A stretch of 64,000 nt of DNA. It comes from Desulfobulbaceae bacterium (GTDB taxonomy: Bacteria; Desulfobacterota; Desulfobulbia; Desulfobulbales; SURF-16). How positions within the stretch are numbered: the stretch's first letter is position 1; each line of letters starts with the position of its first letter. Of this stretch, positions 7,410 through 16,335 are shown in pieces. Under the pieces are notes generated by a model. The model did not search any database, was not told where the DNA came from, and saw only the letters and a list, made by a program, of their open reading frames with translations. Location: the NCBI GenBank assembly GCA_020444175.1, contig JAHLLM010000011.1, positions 62,001 to 126,000 of the forward strand. Reading direction: 5' to 3'. Both the position numbers and the translations under genes were made by a program.

Positions 7410-10073
7410 CTACCCGGCATACAGCTTATCGAGAGATTCAGCCAGATTGCTGCTTGTTTTCTCAAATTCAGCAACGATACTTTCTGCCTTTTCAGCATCT
7501 TTCTCTACATTCATAGCTTGAACCACGTCCCGGGCAAGACTGTGCACCTTTTCATGCAGGGCGTCGACATTCTGGAAAGTGGGGTCACCACGCAAAGCAA
7601 GTCCTTCTTCACTCTGCATCCATTTGCCGAAGTCACATTGGGTATGCGGTGTTACATCATCAGGCGCCATATTACCGCCGAACATGACTCCCTCAAGCCG
7701 GGCACGCCAGCCGAAATGGGCAGCTTTGACTGCGGCAATATCAAATCTCTCAGCGCCAATGTTGAAATGAGAAAGATCATTTTTCAATTGTTCAGCTGCC
7801 TGGAAAATCCTGTCGCTGTAAACCTTTGACTCAGCACTTGCAGACCTGTTTTTCTGGGCACCGTCATTTACCTTCTGAATATTGCTGGCCACTTCTTCTA
7901 CTCCAAGGGAGGCTTCTTTTACGGCCCGCACAACATCCTGTTCAATCCTATCGGTAAACACCTTGATTTTTGAAGAGACATCTCCGGCATGTTCTGCGGC
8001 TCCGGCAACGGTGCGGGCAATTTCAGCCACGGTTGCGGTCTGCTCCTCTACAGCTGCGGCAATGGTGGTATTTATTTCATCCACCTGCCGATTAATACCG
8101 TAGGTTTCATTAATAGCTGTTTCAACAGACTTGGTATTTGTCTGCATCTCATGAATCTGTCTGAAAATATCGCTTGTGGCCTCTGCCGTCTGTTTGGCCA
8201 GTTCCTTTACTTCACTGGCCACAACGGCAAATCCCTTGCCGGCCTCGCCTGCGCGGGCCGCCTCTATTGTGGCATTTAAAGCGAGCAGTTTTGTCTGATC
8301 CGTAATTTCCGTTATGATATTTATAACATTACTTATTTCCGTGGCAGTTAAACTGAGAGCCTCCATTTTCACCTTGGACGTCTCGTTATTCTCAAGCACC
8401 CTGCCGGCAAGCCCTTGAGCGAGCTGGCAATGCTGCGCTACCTCCTGAAATGATGCGGTCAACTCTTCAGTAGCCGTTGCCATTGACTGGATATTTGTCG
8501 CCATCTCAGAGCTGCTTTCATCGATATCCTGCGCATCAGTCGCTATCATTTCAGTTGTATCAGACACGTTCCTGATATTAACGGATATCTCCTCAGAAGC
8601 AGATGCGACAAGACTCGCCTGATCGGCCATGTCTGCCGAGGTATTTGCCACTGCATCTGCTCCTTCATGCAACTTATGCGAAGCATAGATCAAAAATGTA
8701 CTGCTATGTTTTACATCCCGCAGAGTTCCGGTGATTTCCCCGGTCATGGAGTTAAGAGATGCTGAAAGCTGGCCCACTTCATCCCGGCAGCCAATGGGCA
8801 ATAAATTTGAAAAATCTCCTTTGCCGAGCTTTGCGGCAAATTCATTGCAGTTCGCAATCGGCGCAGAAAACAGCTTGGTAAAATACAAGAGGCCAATAAA
8901 AGTTATGAAGGAAACCACCCCTGCTGCTGCAAGGATTTTAACAAACAAACTTCTTGTTGTGGCTTGAATCTGTTCTTTTCTTACTGCTATCATGGCATCT
9001 ATATCATCGAGATAAATGCCGGTACCGATAACCCAGTCCATCGGCTCAAATAGACGCACATATGAGAGTTTGGGCTGCTCTTCCGTTGAGCCCTGTGTGT
9101 TTGGCTTCGGCCACAAATAATTAACAAACCCTTTTTTATCAGTACGACAGGTAGCTGCAAACGCATTAAAAAGATTCTCCTTCTTTCCATTTGCGCAATT
9201 ATATTTCGGGTTATCCAGAACCTGACCGTCCAGGGCTGGAGCAATTGGGTGCATAACCATTCTGGGAACAGGTTGAGCCATATCATTTATCCAGAAATAC
9301 CCATTCCCCTGATCGTAACGCATCTTGGAAATATCTCGTTTACTTTTTTCAAGGGCATCACTTAAAGCATCATCAACATAGATACCTGTGCCGATAATCC
9401 AGTCCCATCCCTGCACCAGCCGTACATAGGAAAGTTTTTTACTATCCTCGGTCAACCCTGCAGAAGTGGGTTTAGGCCACATATAATCAACAAAACCTTC
9501 ACCCCTGAGACGGCAGACATCGACAAATGCCTTAAACAGGTTTTCTTTTTGGCCTAAGGCACAGTTATATTTGGAAGCATCCATAACAGTGCCGTCAAGG
9601 GCCGGAACTGTGGGATGCATAATCATCTTTGGAAAGGGAGATCCTGTATCATTAACCCAGACATAGCCCTTGCCGTTGCTGTAACGGAGTTGTTTAATCT
9701 GTTCAAGTGCTGATTCTTTTGCCTCGGAATCGCTTAATTCCCCTGAATCAATTTTGGAATGTGCATCTATTATGATTTTCTCTGCAATGTCGATTATATT
9801 CTTGAGTTGCGCTCCATATCTGGCTTCCAGGTACTCATTATCCGTGGCTGCATTGTAGTTGGATTCAAGGGTGGTATAGGCAACATCAACATAATTTTTC
9901 AAGTTTGACTTGACCCTGGCGACTTGTGCCTCCCGAAAGCTCAGAATTTCCTTTTCACCATTTTTTTTCATTGTGAAAAAAACAGTGACCAAGATGCATA
10001 CCACAGTGAGTACAAGGATTAGATTTGTGAAAACGAGAAGCTTCCATCGAATTTTCAAGTCACACACCTTCAT
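7410..10073 (-). CDS. Chemoreceptor: tandem sCache_2, HAMP, MCP signalling and C-terminal CZB domain
   Basis: This 887-residue methyl-accepting chemotaxis protein sits in the inner membrane (TM1 about 11-34, TM2 about 373-398). The periplasmic part contains two consecutive single-Cache (Cache_2) domains. Each has the series GYVWVND or GYFWIND, MHP..PALDG, KENLF.AF and WDWIIGTG or MDWVIGTG. A HAMP and the MCP coiled coil follow, with hairpin tip [31 protein letters not shown]-terminal CZB zinc-binding domain (about 775-885) shows H..W (HFGW), C in QCDFGKW, and HEKVH, the 3His/1Cys set known from CZB proteins that sense zinc or hypochlorous acid. AAAGGAG lies 9 bases before the ATG. No che genes are nearby. 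Confidence 0.95.
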   Translation of the reverse strand: MKVCDLKIRWKLLVFTNLILVLTVVCILVTVFFTMKKNGEKEILSFREAQVARVKSNLKNYVDVAYTTLESNYNAATDNEYLEARYGAQLKNIIDIAEKIIIDAHSKIDSGELSDSEAKESALEQIKQLRYSNGKGYVWVNDTGSPFPKMIMHPTVPALDGTVMDASKYNCALGQKENLFKAFVDVCRLRGEGFVDYMWPKPTSAGLTEDSKKLSYVRLVQGWDWIIGTGIYVDDALSDALEKSKRDISKMRYDQGNGYFWINDMAQPVPRMVMHPIAPALDGQVLDNPKYNCANGKKENLFNAFAATCRTDKKGFVNYLWPKPNTQGSTEEQPKLSYVRLFEPMDWVIGTGIYLDDIDAMIAVRKEQIQATTRSLFVKILAAAGVVSFITFIGLLYFTKLFSAPIANCNEFAAKLGKGDFSNLLPIGCRDEVGQLSASLNSMTGEITGTLRDVKHSSTFLIYASHKLHEGADAVANTSADMADQASLVASASEEISVNIRNVSDTTEMIATDAQDIDESSSEMATNIQSMATATEELTASFQEVAQHCQLAQGLAGRVLENNETSKVKMEALSLTATEISNVINIITEITDQTKLLALNATIEAARAGEAGKGFAVVASEVKELAKQTAEATSDIFRQIHEMQTNTKSVETAINETYGINRQVDEINTTIAAAVEEQTATVAEIARTVAGAAEHAGDVSSKIKVFTDRIEQDVVRAVKEASLGVEEVASNIQKVNDGAQKNRSASAESKVYSDRIFQAAEQLKNDLSHFNIGAERFDIAAVKAAHFGWRARLEGVMFGGNMAPDDVTPHTQCDFGKWMQSEEGLALRGDPTFQNVDALHEKVHSLARDVVQAMNVEKDAEKAESIVAEFEKTSSNLAESLDKLYAG

Positions 10074-10725
10074 ACTTTTTTACTCCTTTCTCAAATAAAA
10101 TTCGCAAATTTGAAACAACGTAAAATCTCTTTATCTGCTCCTCACTGCAATGGAGACACCCTCTCCCTCATAGAAAATGGAGGAAAAAGCCCAACCCTAA
10201 CAACCCAAAACCAATTAACGACAAAAAAACTCCACAAAAAAAACAGAGATAAAAAAAGAACATAACATACTAAAATAAAAGATAAATATATTTCATAAAT
10301 TAAAGAAAACAAGAGATGCTTTACTCTAATAATGCATGAAGAGTCTGCCAGAAGTCAACTAATAACTGTTCTTGATGTTAATCGCCGAACACTCTCAGAT
10401 CTGTTTTACTATAACATGCCTAACTTATAGTTTTTTTTCCAAAACAAATATTAAAAACACAACCAGAGCCTAACTGACTAAAAAAGCAAAAAACAGCACT
10501 ATACTCCCACCCCATTCTTTTATGTGAAAATCACAATTTATACATAAAATTACAATCCCCGGCATTTGATCCAGCTACGAAATCCTTTATAAGTTTTTAA
10601 ATAATAGCTCGAAAGCTATGGATTATTGATATAACGACGTGAAACAAATTGAAAATGAAATGCCGTATTTGATGTACGACATGGCATTTCTTTCTGAAAA
10701 AACGGAATAAAATGATCTGGAATAT
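10074..10725. other. 652-bp AT-rich intergenic region
   Basis: No credible gene was seen between the two minus-strand genes. The DNA is strongly AT-rich with long A tracts (10200-10310), and must hold the promoter of the downstream chemoreceptor. A sigma-28-like GCAGATAA box near 10130 lacks a matching -35. Near the right end is the hairpin listed separately. Confidence 0.6.
10657..10690 (-). terminator. Hairpin downstream of the cytochrome gene
   Basis: GAAATGCC (10657-10664) pairs exactly with GGCATTTC (10683-10690) across an 18-base loop, 35 bases after the cytochrome stop. On the minus strand it is followed by ATTTTC, a weak T tract, so termination is plausible rather than certain. Confidence 0.4.
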
Positions 10726-12117
10726 CTAAAAGGTCCTGCGCAGATACCCCCCCTGTCCATTTGTAAAGTAAGGGGCAGGTATAGATCTGCCGTCTATGGT
10801 ACCGGGATGGGTGGCATCCACATATTTGTCGTGACCATGACAGTTATCGCAGGCTATTGGCATTTTCTTATTGCCGACAACTTCGTGGCAGCCGCACCCA
10901 GGCACCTGGGTTGTTCTGTAGGGATTATCAGCGGCAAGGCCGCCACCGTGATGGGTTGTTCTCCAGACATTTATAAGACCTGTATTGACACTGCCACCGG
11001 CTTCGTAATCATCCTTATGACATTGACGGCATTGATTTCCCCGGGCTGAACCGTCCTTGCCGGAATCGATGGTGACTCCGAGGGATTCACCGTTAATGGA
11101 ACGCCGGATAAGATAGGCATTGGGGGAACCGTGGGGCTCGTGGCAGTCGAGGCAGGAAAGGACATAGCCCGGCAAAACGCCATAGGGAGAACGGGAAACC
11201 ACATCCACGGTGGCATTATTGGAACCGTGTTTGTCACCGGCGCCGCTCAGGTCGCCTCCAGAAGCAGACCAGTCGATAGCAACGATATTTCTCGACAAGG
11301 TTGTACTGTAAACTTGTTGGTTGTGACAATCGAGACAAAAGGTGTTGTAATCCGGAGTGAGAGAACCGTCATCCTGGGAAGACGACACGGCGTCCGGTTC
11401 ATAGGTCGAGGATGAACCAAAATAAAATGGGGCCTGATAGATGGCGCTGTAATCGCTCATCTGCTCGTCAACATCGTCTCCCCACTGGTCAGAATGCTCT
11501 GTGGGCCTCGAGATGCAGGCATATGAAGCGTCGCGCTTGTTTTCCTTATTTCGCCTGGCCAGATGAGGGTTGTGGCAGGCAGAACAGGGATCCGAATTAT
11601 CGGTAAAAAAATCGAATTCGGTTCTGGCAAAATCCCAGATGTCATAAAGATTATGATAGGAACCATCTATTTCTCCCGGCTGATTAAAGGCATCCATAAT
11701 GCTTGTGGGGCCACCGGAAGCCCCTCCAAAGGTTTTTGCATAATCGTAATTCACCATGGCTCCTCCTTGCTGCAGGGAACCTGATGTACTGTGACAATAA
11801 AAGCAAAATACATCGGCCTGATTATAAGGTTTTGTAATAGCCGCCGTATCAAAGGTCTTGGAAAAAAGATTGAATGGGGAGGCACCGCCATTAACAGGAG
11901 CCTGTTCTATGCCATCGATGCTTGCGTGTTGCTCGTGACAATGTGTACAATTTCCTTGGGAGTAGCCAAGCAGGCCGAGGTCAGTCCGATAAACGCCATA
12001 ACTGGCATCACCGTGGGCGGATATGGTATATTTACCAGCCTGCACAGACTCTACCCCTGAACAATTCATCAAAAACATTGCTACTGCCAACCATTTTGCT
12101 TTTACCGAGCTAACCAT
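10726..12117 (-). CDS. Secreted multihaem c-type cytochrome (seven CXXCH)
   Basis: The 463-residue protein has a signal peptide ending SVQA before GKYT (about residue 28), so it acts in the periplasm or outside. Seven canonical haem-binding motifs are visible: CTHCH 57, CFYCH 105, CSACH 178, CLDCH 261, CLDCH 322, CRQCH 363 and CDNCH 423. An eighth site, C-G-C-H at 408-411, has one residue too few between the cysteines. Doubled motifs followed by P-H (CHNPH, CHEPHG) are typical of doubled-CXXCH cytochromes of metal- and sulfur-respiring bacteria. The ATG overlaps the TAA stop of the upstream chemoreceptor gene by one base (TAATG), so translation is probably coupled. The electron donor and acceptor cannot be told from sequence. 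Confidence 0.9.
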   Translation of the reverse strand: MVSSVKAKWLAVAMFLMNCSGVESVQAGKYTISAHGDASYGVYRTDLGLLGYSQGNCTHCHEQHASIDGIEQAPVNGGASPFNLFSKTFDTAAITKPYNQADVFCFYCHSTSGSLQQGGAMVNYDYAKTFGGASGGPTSIMDAFNQPGEIDGSYHNLYDIWDFARTEFDFFTDNSDPCSACHNPHLARRNKENKRDASYACISRPTEHSDQWGDDVDEQMSDYSAIYQAPFYFGSSSTYEPDAVSSSQDDGSLTPDYNTFCLDCHNQQVYSTTLSRNIVAIDWSASGGDLSGAGDKHGSNNATVDVVSRSPYGVLPGYVLSCLDCHEPHGSPNAYLIRRSINGESLGVTIDSGKDGSARGNQCRQCHKDDYEAGGSVNTGLINVWRTTHHGGGLAADNPYRTTQVPGCGCHEVVGNKKMPIACDNCHGHDKYVDATHPGTIDGRSIPAPYFTNGQGGYLRRTF

Positions 12118-14000
12118 TATGTCTTCACCACCAAACTCAGGTTGTCGTTTTCCACAGCAACAGGATAATCAAGTTCCACTTCTTGCTTTAAAAGATTATC
12201 CTTACCGGTTCCCTGAACCATGCACTGCAGCCTGTCGACACTTGATCGAAGCTGCTCATCTCGCTGACTGAGAAGCATTGCCGCCGATGCAGACTGATCT
12301 GCGTTCGCAGCAGTCTGTTGTGTCACTTTATCTATATCCCTTACTGCTTCATTTAGTTGATCAATACCACGGGCCTGCTCTTCTGAAGCTGCAGCAATTT
12401 CACCCACCAGAGTGCCTATTACTTCAGAAATTTCGATATTTTGGCCGAATGCTTCACGGGTTGAAGCAGTCAGCTCATTTCCGGCCCGTACGGACTGAAT
12501 TATTTCTTCAATCAGGCCACTGGTATTTTTGGCCGCACTCGTTGACCTGAGGGCCAGATTTCTCACTTCCTCTGCGACAACGGCAAAACCGGCTCCCGCT
12601 TCTCCAGCCCGAGCGGCTTCCACGGCGGCATTTAAGGCCAGCAAATTGGTCTGAAAGGCTATTTCGTCAATTGTTTTATTGATTTTCCTCGTTTCCTCGC
12701 TTAATTTCGTAATTTCTTCAATGGCCGCAGCCATGTGATTCATGTGCTGATCCACAAGCCCGATGACTTTCCTGGCCTCTTTCGCCTTGTCTTTTGCCTG
12801 GCCGGCGTTGTCAGCATTTTGCCTCGTCATTGAGGATATTTCCTCAAGGGAAGCTGAGATTTCTTCAATGGAGGCAGCCTGTTCAGAGGCCCCTTCTGCA
12901 AGTTCACGACTGCATATACTGACCTGATGAGAAACAGTTGCAATTTCGTCAGCACTGTCGCCAAGTTCCCCAATAGCCTGACCAAGTGATATATTTACTT
13001 CGCGTCTCACCACCAAGGCAGAACCAATTCCAAGAAATACTGCAACAAGGGAAACGATTGCTATCAAAGTCAGATTCGAATCGATTCGGTTAGTAAGCAG
13101 AAGCGTTGCCGTTTGTGACTTTTGGCCGATATGGCTCCTCATCTTCTCAAGAACCTCCTCCACACCATTCAGTGCTACTCCTGTCTCCACTTGGAAAATG
13201 TCCAGGGCCTTCTGTTGCAATTTGACCTTATTGTCCACCCAGATCATGGTCTGCTTGTAGAGAGTAGAAAGGTGATTAAGTTCGGGCAGGGTTTTATTCT
13301 GGTAGATTGCCAGGGCGCTCAGCATATCATTGTTGTTCATGGCAGCGACTATATCTTGGGCGGATTGATGCAAGCGCATATGGGGTTCCTCCCAGCCACT
13401 CAACAAAGCTTGCAATTCTGTATCATCAGTCTGGTAAGAATGATACCAGCGTCCGAATGCACACTGCTGGGGGTCAAGTCCGCCGGTAAACTTTGTGTTG
13501 CTCAGCAGGGAATTGCTTAAATCCTTGAGCCATACGAGATGATCTATCCAGCGCTCGGCAAGAAGTGAATCTATAGAAACATCAAAGGCAACATATGTAT
13601 CACCGATGGCGATTGCCGATTCATGAAGTCGCTGATGTGGACCTTTGACCTCTTCGAGAAAGGCGGCAAGCTCACTGTCTTCAGATGCCATTTCCCTGCC
13701 TGCCTCGCCATAAAGCATCTTGCCAAAGGCACATTTGTGGTCATTCGTTTGCACCTGTATAGAATCCACCTCGTTGAGCAGAAAAAGAGAACTCAACTCC
13801 GCCATCCACTTCAGATGTTCGATTTCCTTGATCAGGACAAAAGCATTGTGATCATTATCTTGCCCCACTTCATGGCTCAACTCGTCAATCTGAAGCAAAC
13901 CAAGGTAGCAGACAGTGGAAATAATCAAAATAATTCCAATCGCCCCGCCAAAACCCATGGCAATTTTCGTCCCGACTTTACATTTTTTCAGAGTTAACAT
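12117..14000 (-). CDS. Chemoreceptor with tandem periplasmic CZB-like zinc-binding domains
   Basis: This is a 627-residue MCP with TM1 at about 12-36 and TM2 at about 308-332. The periplasmic part holds two copies of the CZB pattern (H..W, C.FG.W, H...H). Copy 1 has H62 (HLKW), C90 (CAFGKM), H122 and H126. Copy 2 has H154 (HLVW), C180 (CAFGRW), H207 and H211. The cytoplasmic part is a standard signalling coiled coil ([40 protein letters not shown]). CZB domains are best known in the cytoplasm, so their placement between the two membrane segments is notable. The gene has a strong GGGAGGG ribosome site and overlaps the following cytochrome gene by one base. A shared redox or metal-sensing role is inferred from this coupling. 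Confidence 0.93.
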   Translation of the reverse strand: MLTLKKCKVGTKIAMGFGGAIGIILIISTVCYLGLLQIDELSHEVGQDNDHNAFVLIKEIEHLKWMAELSSLFLLNEVDSIQVQTNDHKCAFGKMLYGEAGREMASEDSELAAFLEEVKGPHQRLHESAIAIGDTYVAFDVSIDSLLAERWIDHLVWLKDLSNSLLSNTKFTGGLDPQQCAFGRWYHSYQTDDTELQALLSGWEEPHMRLHQSAQDIVAAMNNNDMLSALAIYQNKTLPELNHLSTLYKQTMIWVDNKVKLQQKALDIFQVETGVALNGVEEVLEKMRSHIGQKSQTATLLLTNRIDSNLTLIAIVSLVAVFLGIGSALVVRREVNISLGQAIGELGDSADEIATVSHQVSICSRELAEGASEQAASIEEISASLEEISSMTRQNADNAGQAKDKAKEARKVIGLVDQHMNHMAAAIEEITKLSEETRKINKTIDEIAFQTNLLALNAAVEAARAGEAGAGFAVVAEEVRNLALRSTSAAKNTSGLIEEIIQSVRAGNELTASTREAFGQNIEISEVIGTLVGEIAAASEEQARGIDQLNEAVRDIDKVTQQTAANADQSASAAMLLSQRDEQLRSSVDRLQCMVQGTGKDNLLKQEVELDYPVAVENDNLSLVVKT

Positions 14001-14115
14001 ATGCCCTCCCTCAAAAGCACCAACCTGAATTATTACTGTAATATCTTATATATACACAAAACCACCTTTGTATCTTTCGCATCATTATTAAAATTTATTG
14101 AAACAGTGAAAAAAA

Positions 14116-14550
14116 TTACTCCACCCTGATGTGGACTCGTACCGATCTTCTCCCATCGCCGATTTGAACATCTTCAACCAGATCCAGATCATGAAGAGAA
14201 CTATACTCTCCTCCTGTTAATTGCCCTGCAGCTCCAGAAGACCCTTTTGGTAACTTCTGTTTGTCAAATTGCAAGTCATCAAGCATATGCTTAATCATAA
14301 TTTCAAAGCGCGACTGATCTTCCATTTTCTTGATATGCATTATGAGTTTATGCATGTGTGAATTTTCGCAACCAGCTTCAATAACGCTGGTCAGCAATTC
14401 ACGGACAACGACCTGAAATTCAAGGATAGAAGATTTGACACCAAGCCGATTAATATAGGAGGAAACATCCATAACAATTGGCTCGACAAGAGATTTACGA
14501 CAGTAAAATTCATAGGCAATTCCACAATCAATTACTCTCACTCGAAACAC
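14116..14550 (-). CDS. Conserved-looking hypothetical protein, possibly a degenerate HATPase-like regulator
   Basis: The 144-residue product is not recognised with confidence. A GTG start at 14550 is preferred over the ATG at 14601 because GGAGG sits 8 bases before it. The segment EFQVVVRELLTSVIEAGC, followed by alternating strand-like stretches (KLIMHIKKM, RFEIMIKHM), recalls the N-box helix and strands of anti-sigma-factor-type ATPases, but the expected Asn of the N-box is Ser and no G boxes follow. It has no signal peptide or membrane segment. It is encoded 115 bases upstream of the CZB chemoreceptor on the same strand and could be part of the same signalling unit. A family assignment would need a profile search. 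Confidence 0.6.
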   Translation of the reverse strand: MFRVRVIDCGIAYEFYCRKSLVEPIVMDVSSYINRLGVKSSILEFQVVVRELLTSVIEAGCENSHMHKLIMHIKKMEDQSRFEIMIKHMLDDLQFDKQKLPKGSSGAAGQLTGGEYSSLHDLDLVEDVQIGDGRRSVRVHIRVE

Positions 14551-14861
14551 GATGTAAGCCTCCACTGTCACCCCCGTATTGCCCCTTTGGCCCAAAACCA
14601 ATCGACAGACTCATTTTTCTTTATTCAAAATGTGAGCCAACAAATCACAAAAAAAATTACTTCGGAATATCGGTTAGTTAGCGAATCGTCATTCCACTGC
14701 CGGCAGGCAGAATCCACTAAAGGAAAGCTCTCCTGTCTAAAAAAAATGGAAAAATCTAGAAAACCTGGAAAACTGGGGAAACTGGGGAAACTGGAAAAAA
14801 ACAGGAAAGAGCTCCAAGACAACGGGGATGAGACAATGTGATGTGGGAGGAAAAAAAGACG
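14551..14861. repeat. Intergenic region with short purine-rich tandem repeats
   Basis: No gene is supported here. Between about 14767 and 14797 the unit GGAAACTGG recurs three times with small variations. It is flanked by an imperfect inverted pair (GCTCTCCTGT near 14730, ACAGGAAAGAGC near 14802) that could fold into a stem. TCTCCTGTCTAAA here is shared with the end of the heptamer array at 33864-33901. Confidence 0.5.
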
Positions 14862-16271
14862 TTATTTCTTTTTGGATATATTATTTTTCTTTAACAGGTT
14901 GTACATCCTTGCACGTTCAATACCTGATATCCTGCAGGCCTCTTTTATATCAAACTCGGTTTTTTTCATAAGGCATTCAAGATACTGTTTTTCCGCTCTG
15001 TTTACCGCCTGTTTTCGAAAGTCGCGCAATGTGGGGGGGGCGTCAGACTGCAATCCGTCGTCAAAATATTTTTCAACAAGACTATCGCTGCACAATGAGG
15101 CTTGTGCCACCTTGACTCTGATGGATACAGGCAGATGCTTGGCAAAAAGAGTATGATCCGCATAGGCCGACAAGAATGAAGTCTCCAGTGTGTTAAAGAG
15201 CTCACGAACATTTCCTGGCCATTCAAAAGACTCGATTGCCTGAAAAAAATCAGGAGAAAAACCCTTCAGGGCAATTCCGTGGCTCTCGCAGAGTGTATTC
15301 ATATAAGATACACAGAGAGCTTTAATGTCTTTCTGCCGATTTCGCAATCCCGGCAAATGAATTTCCAGGGTCCGTATACGGTAAAGAAGATCTTCCCGGA
15401 ACAAGCCAGCCTGCACCATTTCATCAAGATTTCTATTGGTGGCCGACACCAGTCGAAAATTACTCTCAACCTCTCTCTTTGAACCTACCGGGCGAAAGTG
15501 GCGCTCCTGGGTTATACGTAAAAATGCTTTTTGAATGGAAAAAGGCAACTCACCGATTTCATCCAGAAAAAGCGTGCCTCCACTTGCTTGCCTGATAAGT
15601 CCGCTACTGGCGCGGTCAGCACCGGTAAATGCTCCTTTTTCATAACCAAAAAGCATACTTGCAACAAGATTCTCTGGAATAGAGGCGCAATCAACTACAA
15701 CAAAATTACCTTCTTTCCGCGGACTGTTCTCATGGATAGTCCTGGCAAAAAGCTCTTTCCCTGTTCCGGTTTCGCCTGTGATAAGCACATTTGCATCCCC
15801 GAGAGCTGCCTTTGCAACAAGATCAAGACAGTTTTGAATTGCAGGGGAGTCTCCGATAATTTTGTCCCTTTTCAAGACCACCGGAGAGGTTACCCGGCTT
15901 TGCTTTTCCTCCCTGTACTGCAGGGCACGAACGAGGGGCAGGGTCATGGCCTGGATGGAAGAAGGTTTTTCGATATAATCCCAGGCCCCGTTTTGAATGG
16001 CAAGTTCAGCTCCGTCACTGTCGCCTGTACCGGTTATAATAATTACTTCCGGCTTTCCCCGTGATTCCTTTAATGCAGGCAGCTCTTCCAGACCGTTGCC
16101 GTCGGGCAGACGCACATCGAGAAACACAACATCGAAGGCAATTTCAGCTGCTTGACGCAGCCCTTCCTGCAACAAAAGCACGGAATCCACCTGGTGCCCC
16201 ATCCTGCGGACAAGACTTTTCAGCGTGTAACTCATTCCTTCATCGTCATCTATAATTAATACTCTTGCCAT
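14862..16271 (-). CDS. NtrC-family sigma-54-dependent response regulator
   Basis: The 469-residue protein has a receiver domain (acidic pocket D8-D10, phosphoacceptor D52 in VFLDVRLPDG), an AAA+ sigma-54 activation domain and a C-terminal Fis-type helix-turn-helix (about 435-465, IKEACRISGIERARMYNLLKK). The AAA+ domain has Walker A GETGTGKE at 166-173, the sigma-54-contacting GAFTGA loop at 213-218 and Walker B GTLFLDEIG at 232-240. It activates transcription from sigma-54 promoters after phosphorylation, presumably by the kinase encoded 64 bases upstream on the same strand. All catalytic motifs are intact. Its targets are not evident. Confidence 0.95.
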   Translation of the reverse strand: MARVLIIDDDEGMSYTLKSLVRRMGHQVDSVLLLQEGLRQAAEIAFDVVFLDVRLPDGNGLEELPALKESRGKPEVIIITGTGDSDGAELAIQNGAWDYIEKPSSIQAMTLPLVRALQYREEKQSRVTSPVVLKRDKIIGDSPAIQNCLDLVAKAALGDANVLITGETGTGKELFARTIHENSPRKEGNFVVVDCASIPENLVASMLFGYEKGAFTGADRASSGLIRQASGGTLFLDEIGELPFSIQKAFLRITQERHFRPVGSKREVESNFRLVSATNRNLDEMVQAGLFREDLLYRIRTLEIHLPGLRNRQKDIKALCVSYMNTLCESHGIALKGFSPDFFQAIESFEWPGNVRELFNTLETSFLSAYADHTLFAKHLPVSIRVKVAQASLCSDSLVEKYFDDGLQSDAPPTLRDFRKQAVNRAEKQYLECLMKKTEFDIKEACRISGIERARMYNLLKKNNISKKK

Positions 16272-16335
16272 ATCAATTCACAACCTGCTCATTACATATA
16301 CATAATTTATTTTAGTCCCGACAGAACTGTGCTAC

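Noticed and set aside
10120-10140. Sigma-28 (flagellar) promoter for the first chemoreceptor
   Set aside because: GCAGATAA resembles the -10 box, but there is no TAAA at the right spacing upstream.
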